The position numbers and the translations under genes are program-made. DNA of 31,108 nucleotides from positions 1 to 31,108 of the forward strand of contig CAZXCQ010000035.1 of the NCBI GenBank assembly GCA_964639275.1. Direction: 5' to 3'. The notes below the pieces were generated by a model. It did not search any database. It was not told the origin of the DNA and saw nothing but the letters and a program-made list of their open reading frames with translations. This DNA comes from CAZXCQ01 sp964639275. Its GTDB lineage: Bacteria > Desulfobacterota > DSM-4660 > Desulfatiglandales > Desulfatiglandaceae. Shown here one piece after another: positions 24,806-31,108 of this stretch (the first letter of the stretch is position 1; each line of letters opens with the position of its first letter).

Positions 24806-24807
24806 AA

Positions 24808-26640
24808 TCATCCCTCCTTTTCTGCGTCGGTTAAGGCCCTTCGCCTTTCGGCGGTCGCGTCTTTGTCGATGTTCCCTGTTTTGTCGATCACGACACCATA
24901 GACTTCCTTTGCCCGTTCCCGTGTGATCCAGCCCTCTTCCACATCATGTTTGACCTTTCCCATGGGACGCTCACAGGGAGGACCGTATCCACCCCCTCCC
25001 GAAGAATAGGAGACGATGGTCTCTCCCGGCTGAAGAATGATGTCCGAGCAGGCCGGCAGCTCTTTCAGTGTACCATCCCGGGTCCGCAGGTAGTTCTGGA
25101 TCTTTGCGCCGTCGTGTCCCCCCAGCGTTCCCTTGGCATTGTTGATGGCGCCATCGGCCACATAGACCACCTCAAGGGTGCCACCGCCGACCGGGCCATA
25201 CTCGCAAAAACCGGAAGGGGCCCCAATGGTGCGACCCGCGCCTTCGGTATCAGGGACAAGGCGGCGCGCCTTGACGAGAATAGGAAAGTGTAGTTCATCG
25301 AGTTCAACGCTGTCGATAAAGCACATCCCGGAATTGCCGGCATGACAGATGGTCAGCCAGGCATCCGTCTTTGCTGCAGCAGCTCCGCCGGTATCCAACA
25401 GAAAGACCTCGTTTACAAAGGGGGCGTGATTATTTCGAGGATCCCTCCCCGAGATTACCCCCATTGAGGCAGGGAAGATCGGCCCGCATTCGGCGAGCCC
25501 GATCCCGTCTTTGATTTTGGAGAATGCCCGCTGGACTGGATTTGTAATACGGTCGGCCAGGTTCGTGGTCGCTACAGACATGCTCGCAGGATGCTTTCCC
25601 CCACCAGCGATACACCCCTCTCTGATATGTACCCGTATGCGCCGAAAGCTGCCGGCGTTTGTGGGAACGGGGTCCTCTATGCTGTTAAAGATCCCGATCA
25701 TGGCGCCCGTGCGGGCACACGCCTCGCTCAGGTTGAGCCCACACGGCATCCCATCGGGATTGTCACGTAGATCCACCTCTATCATGGCGTTTTCGGTGTC
25801 CACTTTTACTCGCACCTTGATCCTGATCCCCTGAGGCGGGGTTCCGGGGACCGGATCATGGGTACTGGTAGCCTCGGCACTACCACTTGGCATCCGCTTG
25901 ATGGCAGCGATCATGAGTTTCTCGCTGTAGTCGAGCCATTCGTGCTCAAAGGCGTGGAGGGTCTCCCACCCAAATTCCTGCGCCATGGCCAGGATCTCTC
26001 GCTCCCCGATGCGCGCGGCCCCCACCATGGCCAGATAGTCTCCACGCCACTGCTCGGGAACGCGGATACGCATCTCGCACAATCGGATGATGTCGGGAAC
26101 ATCCCTGTAATCTTCCTGTACCTTGACGGCGGGGAAGATGAGGGCCCCCTCTTCGTAAACATCTCGGGCGTGCCCCATGTATGTGGTGGGCTGGGCGTTG
26201 CCGCAGTCGGCTTGATGCGCCTTTACCCAGACGGTGAAGCGGTGTATTCCTTGATCGTCGATCACAGGGACGAGGATGGTATGGTCGGCCGGATGAGAGC
26301 AGCCATGATATGGTGAGTTGTGCAAAAAGGCATCGCCTTTTCGGAGCTCTGGGTGAAGCGCGATCATGGAGCGTGCCATCAGGTCTGCCCCGCTGAGATG
26401 GTGGATGGGCAGGGATTCGGCCCCGCTCAAGAGTTCGCAATTCCGCGTAACGATGCTGGTGGAGAAATCTCTTGCAAGATTGAGAACACCCGACCGTCCT
26501 GTACGGAGAAGCGTGTTGGCCATCTTGGTGGTAACCGCCTCGAACCGTTTGTTCAAGACAGCCAGGGTGATGGGGTCAAGGGTATTTGTCTGGTTGCTGC
26601 CGGTCTTCTTTGGATGGGGCTTTGGTCTTGCTCGTGCCAT
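24808..26640 (-). CDS. hyuB: Hydantoinase B/oxoprolinase family protein
   Basis: 610 residues, ATG 26640 with GGGGAGA five bases upstream. HyuB-family fold, recognised from DPITLAVLNKRFEAVTTKMANTLLRTGRSGVLNLARDFS, HHLSGADLMARSM, GDAFLHNSPYHGCSHPADHTILVPV (likely metal-binding His/Asp residues) and the C-terminal SSGGGGYGPP. With HyuA it forms ATP-dependent hydantoinases, 5-oxoprolinase, or the core of acetone and acetophenone carboxylases. The gene is 14 bases after hyuA. It is somewhat longer than many HyuB proteins (500-600), with a charged C-terminal tail. Which of these reactions it performs cannot be told; no biotin carboxylase or acetone-carboxylase gamma subunit is in the window, which favours cyclic-amide hydrolysis. 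Confidence 0.93.
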   Translation of the reverse strand: MARARPKPHPKKTGSNQTNTLDPITLAVLNKRFEAVTTKMANTLLRTGRSGVLNLARDFSTSIVTRNCELLSGAESLPIHHLSGADLMARSMIALHPELRKGDAFLHNSPYHGCSHPADHTILVPVIDDQGIHRFTVWVKAHQADCGNAQPTTYMGHARDVYEEGALIFPAVKVQEDYRDVPDIIRLCEMRIRVPEQWRGDYLAMVGAARIGEREILAMAQEFGWETLHAFEHEWLDYSEKLMIAAIKRMPSGSAEATSTHDPVPGTPPQGIRIKVRVKVDTENAMIEVDLRDNPDGMPCGLNLSEACARTGAMIGIFNSIEDPVPTNAGSFRRIRVHIREGCIAGGGKHPASMSVATTNLADRITNPVQRAFSKIKDGIGLAECGPIFPASMGVISGRDPRNNHAPFVNEVFLLDTGGAAAAKTDAWLTICHAGNSGMCFIDSVELDELHFPILVKARRLVPDTEGAGRTIGAPSGFCEYGPVGGGTLEVVYVADGAINNAKGTLGGHDGAKIQNYLRTRDGTLKELPACSDIILQPGETIVSYSSGGGGYGPPCERPMGKVKHDVEEGWITRERAKEVYGVVIDKTGNIDKDATAERRRALTDAEKEG

Positions 26641-26654
26641 AGTCTTCTCCCCTT

Positions 26655-28721
26655 CTATGGTCTGATGACGAGGCTTCCACTCCCTTTACGCACCACCGTT
26701 GCCCCCGGCTCGATGACAACAGTCGTCAAGGGTGATTCGATAATGACGGGCCCCTCCAGGGGAACCTCCGGGGGCAGGGTCTCGAAAAGCTCCACCCGGG
26801 TATCCACCATCCCAACGCCGCTAAAATAGGCCTTTCGCGAAGGGAGTATCCTGGCTTCATATGACCCCGCCTTTGCCAGCCCGCCCAGCTCTCGCTTTCT
26901 CAATCTGCACCGGACGGTTGCCCGCCACCCCACGAACTGTACATCAGATCGAGGATCTTGAAAAGCAAATACCTGCTCGTGCAAGCGATGGAAGTCCTCC
27001 CGCGCCCGGGCGACATCTTCGGGCTTGTCAAAACGCGCACCCTGTAAAGGAAGATCAATCTCCCAGATCTGATCCCGGTAGCGGGCTTCTGCACAAAACG
27101 CGATGGATTGTTCAATCGCACCCGCGCCGGGTCCCTCCATAAATACCCGGCATTTGGTGCTGAGGGATTCCAGGGTGGCATTTACCCCATCAAAATCGAA
27201 GTTATCCGCTGTGGTATAAAAGAGGGCCCGATAGTCGGCGTGAAGATCCGAGATCAGCGCGCCGGCTGCTGAGAGCACGGCGACGACCTCAGGGATTATG
27301 ACCGTCTTACAGCCCAGCCGCCGGGCAATGGCCCCCGTGTTGAGCCCGGCCGCCCCGCCTCCCCCAACGAGCACGGCGCCACGGGGATCCATTCCCTGGT
27401 GAATGGTGATGTCTTCGATTGCCCCAACCATGTTTTCGGTAGCGAGCCGGAGGATGGCCGAGGCGGCTTCGAGAAGGTCCAGCCCCAGCGGGTTCGCCAC
27501 GGCGTCGGTGATCGCCTTTTCGGCATGATCCATTGCAAGTTTCATGGCCCCACCAAGAAAAAAGGCCGGGTCAATATAGCCAAGCACCAGTGAGGCGTCC
27601 GTAACGGTGGGCCTGGTCCCCCCCTTTCCGTAACAGGCCGGACCGGGTACTGCCCCTGCGCTCATGGGGCCCACGTGCAGCAGACCGCCTTCGTCCACCC
27701 AGGCGATGCTCCCGCCCCCTGCGCCAATGCTCTTTACATCGACCGAGGGAAAACCCACGATATGGCCCCGGTAACGCTGCCCTATCCAGGTCTCAGGTGT
27801 CATGGGAATAACCCCCTGGTGGACAAGGCTGACATCATAAGTGGTTCCGCCCGTATCCGCGATAATGACCGTGTCGGCATCCGCATCGAGCCGGGCGTAA
27901 TGACGGCCCGCGATCGGCGCCATCGACGGCCCGGAGCCGATGGCATGGATCGGTGCGGCGGCAAGGTCTTCAAAATCCATGACCCCACCCTTGGAGGTGA
28001 GCATCAAGAGACGGCCTTTAAACCCCGCCTCCTTTAGACGATTCGATAGCCCTCCCAGGTAGCGGGACATGAGGGGCTTGAGCGAGGCGTCGATACAGGT
28101 CGAAGAGGCGCGCCGATACTCGCGCAGTATCGGGTTAAGGACGTTTGAGAGGGTGTAGGGAATATCCGGCAGGTGTTCCCCTAGCAACTCACCCATGCGG
28201 TCCTCATGAATTGGGTTGATGGTCGACCAAAGGAGGCAGACCGCCACCGCTTCCACCTCAAGATCCCTTAGCCTCTGGATGATCTCCAAGACCGCCTCTT
28301 CATCCAGTGTTTCTATGACCCGCCCGTCCGAGCCGATCCGTTCAGGGACCTCAAAGGTCAGTGATCGTGGGATATAGGGTTTGGGAAACGGGACGGAAAA
28401 ATTGAACGGTTCAAGTCGCCCCCCCTCCCGAAGGACGAGCATGTCTCGATGTCCCTTTGTTGTCAGCAGGGCAGTCCTGGCGGTACTCTCGGTAATGATG
28501 GCGTTGACGGCATGGGTCGTCCCGTGAATAAAGAGTTCGCCTTTACCCAGCAGTTCCTCAGTGGAGATCGCCATGCTGTCTGCTGCAGAGCGGACGGCCG
28601 CCAGAATCCCTTTTACCGGGTCATGAGGGGTAGTCTCCGCCTTGAACATATGGAGACAGCCCGTATCGTCCTCAAAAACCAGATCCGTAAATGTACCGCC
28701 CGTATCAACAGCAAAGCGCAT
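26655..28721 (-). CDS. hyuA: Hydantoinase A/oxoprolinase family protein
   Basis: 688 residues, ATG 28721 with GGAGGAGG five bases upstream. It opens with FAVDTGGTFTDLVF, the ASKHA-like phosphate-binding loop of HyuA proteins; further landmarks are GELFIHGTTHAVNAIITE, the second phosphate loop IIADTGGTTYDVSLV, GGGSIAWVDEGGLLHVGPMSAGAVPGPACYGKGGTRPTVTDA and VLVGGGGAAGLNTGAIARRLG. HyuA uses ATP to activate the ring or ketone oxygen; HyuB completes the reaction. The closest roles are ATP-dependent N-methylhydantoinase, 5-oxoprolinase and acetone-carboxylase alpha/beta-type subunits. The gene follows the Mo oxidoreductase by 81 bases and probably belongs to its transcript. Confidence 0.94.
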   Translation of the reverse strand: MRFAVDTGGTFTDLVFEDDTGCLHMFKAETTPHDPVKGILAAVRSAADSMAISTEELLGKGELFIHGTTHAVNAIITESTARTALLTTKGHRDMLVLREGGRLEPFNFSVPFPKPYIPRSLTFEVPERIGSDGRVIETLDEEAVLEIIQRLRDLEVEAVAVCLLWSTINPIHEDRMGELLGEHLPDIPYTLSNVLNPILREYRRASSTCIDASLKPLMSRYLGGLSNRLKEAGFKGRLLMLTSKGGVMDFEDLAAAPIHAIGSGPSMAPIAGRHYARLDADADTVIIADTGGTTYDVSLVHQGVIPMTPETWIGQRYRGHIVGFPSVDVKSIGAGGGSIAWVDEGGLLHVGPMSAGAVPGPACYGKGGTRPTVTDASLVLGYIDPAFFLGGAMKLAMDHAEKAITDAVANPLGLDLLEAASAILRLATENMVGAIEDITIHQGMDPRGAVLVGGGGAAGLNTGAIARRLGCKTVIIPEVVAVLSAAGALISDLHADYRALFYTTADNFDFDGVNATLESLSTKCRVFMEGPGAGAIEQSIAFCAEARYRDQIWEIDLPLQGARFDKPEDVARAREDFHRLHEQVFAFQDPRSDVQFVGWRATVRCRLRKRELGGLAKAGSYEARILPSRKAYFSGVGMVDTRVELFETLPPEVPLEGPVIIESPLTTVVIEPGATVVRKGSGSLVIRP

Positions 28722-28802
28722 TACGGCCTCCTCCTGACACGCCGCTGGATCAGCCCGGCAGGTTCCGGGGGTATGTGTTGGTCAAGGCCACGGCGTGGCG
28801 GT

Positions 28803-30959
28803 CTATTTGTAGATCCGGCACAGCGTTCCCCTTGTCCGAACCGAGGCGCAGATCTCCTCCCTGGGAGGATCATCCGTGGTTACCACATTGATATTCGAAT
28901 CAAAACATCCGTGCTCCGGGGCCGGTTTCTCCGGGAACCACCAGCCGTGTCTGGCATGAGCCATTTTGGGATGGACAGTGTCGGTGACCTTTAACTTGAG
29001 CTTGACCCGCTCACTTTTTATCTGGGGAGTCTCGATCCATACCCAGTCTCCATCCTCAAGACCCGTTTCCTTTGCCGTATCCGGGTGAACTTCAACCAGC
29101 GGATCTGGCACGCGCTCGCGCAGGGCAGGAATCTGGCGGCCCTCTGAATGAAAAAACTCCACATGCCTGCTCCCGGTATAGAGGATCAGCGGGTAGTCCT
29201 TGAGGAGTTCAGGGGTGCTCACCGGGCTTTCCGGTGGTTCCCTGTAAAAGGGGAGGGGATCATACCCGTGCTTTTCAAAGGTGGTTGAGTAGAGTTCCAC
29301 CTTTCCGGTCGGGGTATTAAATCCTTTTTCTTCGTATTTCCTGTACTGCAAGGGCACCATCTTCATGATGCACGATTTCGCCTTCATTTCTTCAAAGGTA
29401 AAACCCGCATCTTTCACCAGGGCCTCATTGAATTCATCAACATCATCCCAGGGCATGTATTTGCGATCGGCCCAGGGGATCCGTTTGATGAGTTCGATGG
29501 ACATCTTCATATCGTGCCAGCACTCGGCAAGGGGTTCTATGACCTTTTGTCTGGCAGCCACATAGTTCATGTAGATCAGGTCACAGGTATCGTCCCTTTC
29601 AAGCCAGTGCGCAGCCGGGAGCACATAATCGGCAATCTCCGCTGTGGGGGTCATAAAAAAATCGGCAACCACAAAGAGGTCAAGGTTATCTTTCATGGCC
29701 GCCCAGAGGCTTTTTACATTCTGCATATTTAACACCGGATTACCGCCGCCGCAGAACATGGCCTTTATGGGATAGGGTTTGCCGTCACGTAAGGCTTCGT
29801 GGGCAAGCGGGGCGGGGATAAAGGGAATAACGGCCTCCGGTCCGGAGATGAGGGGGTATTCCTTTGCGCCGATGCGTTTTTCTTCGATCTCCGGAGAGGG
29901 CCTGAACCGCCTGTCCTCCCCAAGGAGATCACCGCATCCGATATACCCGGGGATGGACACGGGCAGGAGATTGCCTCCGGGTACATCCAGGTTCCTGGTG
30001 AGCGCGATCAAGATGGCAAAGGCGCGTACCGTTTGGGTGGAGTTGATGTTGTGTTCAACGCCCACCCGTTTGTGCAGGACAGCGGGTTTTGTCGTTGCGT
30101 AGATCCTTGCCGCCTCCCTTATCTGGTCTGCCGGCACCCATGTTATCTCTTCCACCCTTTCCAGGGGATATTCGTCTACCCGTTCCTTCAGTGCATCAAA
30201 ACCATGGCACCACTTGTCTACAAATCCTTCGTCGTAAAGGTCCTCGTCAATGATCGTCTTGATCATCCCCATGGCCAGGGCCACATCCGTGCCGGGCCTG
30301 ATCTGTAACCACAGATCCGCCTTTGAGGCCAACTGGGTGCGACGCGGGTCAACCACAATGAGCTTGGCATTCCGCTCTCGCTTGGCCTCAAGGATCTCCA
30401 CTCCCCTTGGCGGATGGGAGGCCAGTGGGTTGCCGGCAAAAACCAGGATGCAGTCGGAGTTCAGGTAATCAGGCCCGGATTCCACTATGACCGAAGAAGC
30501 ATAGGTCCAGTGTTCAGCCACAAGACCGGGCAGAAAACATATATGGAGATCAACGCTTATCACGTTGGGACTCCCCAGGGCGTACGCAATGAGAGTCGTC
30601 GAATAGAGTGTGGGTCTTGGTCCCGTACCGTGGATTACGGCAAAGGACTCTGGACCGTTCTTCTCCTTGTTTACCGTTAGCTTCTGGGCGATCTCGTCCA
30701 GGGCCTCGTCCCATGAAATCCGCTCCCACTTTCCGCTCCCCCTTTCACCAACCCGCCGCATGGGGTATTTCAGGCGGTCAGGGTGATAGACCACTTGCGG
30801 TTGTGCTCGGCCCTTGACGCAGGTAAAGCCCCTGTTCATAGGGTTTTCGGGATCTCCCTCGATCTTGGTGACCTTCCCGTCAACCAGATGAACAAAGACA
30901 CCACACTCGCAATGACATGCCTGGCAAACGCTTCTAACGATTCTCTCGTGGTTCTCCAT
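28803..30959 (-). CDS. Molybdopterin oxidoreductase, DMSO reductase family, Cys-ligated, cytoplasmic
   Basis: 718 residues, ATG 30959 with GGAGAG seven bases upstream. The N-terminal [4Fe-4S] site is Cys12-x2-Cys15-x3-Cys19-x27-Cys47, with an extra Cys17. The metal ligand is most likely Cys141 (DLHICFLPG), placing it with formate dehydrogenase, Nap and acetylene hydratase-like members rather than Ser-ligated enzymes. Bis-MGD contacts are visible in VFAGNPLASHPPRGVEIL, VVDPRRTQLASKADLWLQIRPGTDVALAMGM and the C-terminal domain (HPDTAKETGLEDGDWVWIETP, HARHGWW). No Tat signal and no FeS or membrane subunit adjoin it, so it is a soluble single-subunit enzyme. Acetylene hydratase has a similar size and ligand position but uses an Asp directly after the second cluster Cys; here that residue is His16. 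The reaction is unknown. Confidence 0.92.
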   Translation of the reverse strand: MENHERIVRSVCQACHCECGVFVHLVDGKVTKIEGDPENPMNRGFTCVKGRAQPQVVYHPDRLKYPMRRVGERGSGKWERISWDEALDEIAQKLTVNKEKNGPESFAVIHGTGPRPTLYSTTLIAYALGSPNVISVDLHICFLPGLVAEHWTYASSVIVESGPDYLNSDCILVFAGNPLASHPPRGVEILEAKRERNAKLIVVDPRRTQLASKADLWLQIRPGTDVALAMGMIKTIIDEDLYDEGFVDKWCHGFDALKERVDEYPLERVEEITWVPADQIREAARIYATTKPAVLHKRVGVEHNINSTQTVRAFAILIALTRNLDVPGGNLLPVSIPGYIGCGDLLGEDRRFRPSPEIEEKRIGAKEYPLISGPEAVIPFIPAPLAHEALRDGKPYPIKAMFCGGGNPVLNMQNVKSLWAAMKDNLDLFVVADFFMTPTAEIADYVLPAAHWLERDDTCDLIYMNYVAARQKVIEPLAECWHDMKMSIELIKRIPWADRKYMPWDDVDEFNEALVKDAGFTFEEMKAKSCIMKMVPLQYRKYEEKGFNTPTGKVELYSTTFEKHGYDPLPFYREPPESPVSTPELLKDYPLILYTGSRHVEFFHSEGRQIPALRERVPDPLVEVHPDTAKETGLEDGDWVWIETPQIKSERVKLKLKVTDTVHPKMAHARHGWWFPEKPAPEHGCFDSNINVVTTDDPPREEICASVRTRGTLCRIYK

Positions 30960-31038
30960 ATTTACACTCTCCGTGAATTTAACGTGGGGACCTCAGAAAT
31001 CCAGTGGCCACAATGGCCCATTGAGGTAACATCTGACG

Positions 31039-31090
31039 TAACTTCTCAAAAATCCGGGGATAAATCGATTGTGGTGTGGCATGGGGGTCT
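31039..31090 (-). repeat. Dispersed intergenic repeat, copy B (inverted relative to copy A)
   Basis: The reverse complement matches 614-664 nearly throughout (AGACCCC, CCACACCACAATC and TTTTTGAGAAGTTA shared). It lies upstream of the Mo oxidoreductase in the last 150 bases of the window, a stretch that otherwise shows no gene. Any promoter for the minus-strand cluster would have to lie here or beyond the right edge; none is obvious. Confidence 0.75.
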
Positions 31091-31108
31091 TTTTTTCTTC
31101 CACATGCC

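Noticed and set aside
28803..30959. Acetylene hydratase
   Set aside because: Size and Cys141 agree, but the essential Asp after the second cluster Cys is His here; the family is kept, the specific function is not.

Overview
The window reads as a chromosomal segment of an anaerobic bacterium, most likely a member of the Desulfobacterota (former Deltaproteobacteria). This is inferred from the mix of a tungsten-type aldehyde oxidoreductase, molybdopterin enzymes, a complete branched-chain-type ABC importer, and intergenic GTCATTCCGG-type palindromic repeats. No rRNA or tRNA is present to settle it. The coding is dense, mostly with clear Shine-Dalgarno sites.

Left part (1-7667), housekeeping: the C-terminal end of a J-domain protein (+); a minus-strand pair encoding a PAS histidine-kinase-like protein that has lost its phosphoacceptor histidine, translationally overlapped with rarA; a repeat-rich gap; then dnaE (+) behind a good sigma-70-type promoter. 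Next come a small lipoprotein and a secreted protein gene that appears broken by two compensating frameshifts (7844-8728).

Middle part (8880-21200), all on +: a GntR/FCD regulator preceded by two perfect 14-bp palindromes, a three-subunit molybdenum hydroxylase (FAD, 2Fe-2S and molybdenum subunits), an AOR-family tungsten/molybdenum oxidoreductase, a MoaD/ThiS-like sulfur carrier, and a five-gene ABC importer (livM, livH, livG, livF and a solute-binding protein) ending at a strong hairpin terminator.

Right part (21262-30959), all on - and convergent with the importer: a Cys-ligated molybdopterin oxidoreductase, hyuA, hyuB, an SDR dehydrogenase, then pxpA, pxpB and pxpC. This puts two unrelated ATP-dependent lactam/cyclic-amide systems side by side.

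Taken together, 8.9-31 kb looks like one catabolic island for a small organic acid or N-heterocycle: import by the Liv-type system, hydroxylation by the Mo hydroxylase, ring opening or carboxyl-transfer chemistry by Hyu/Pxp, and oxidation by the SDR, the AOR and the second Mo enzyme. The substrate cannot be read from the sequence, and the pathway order is inference. Several dispersed repeat families sit in the gaps, one with near-identical inverted copies near both window ends.
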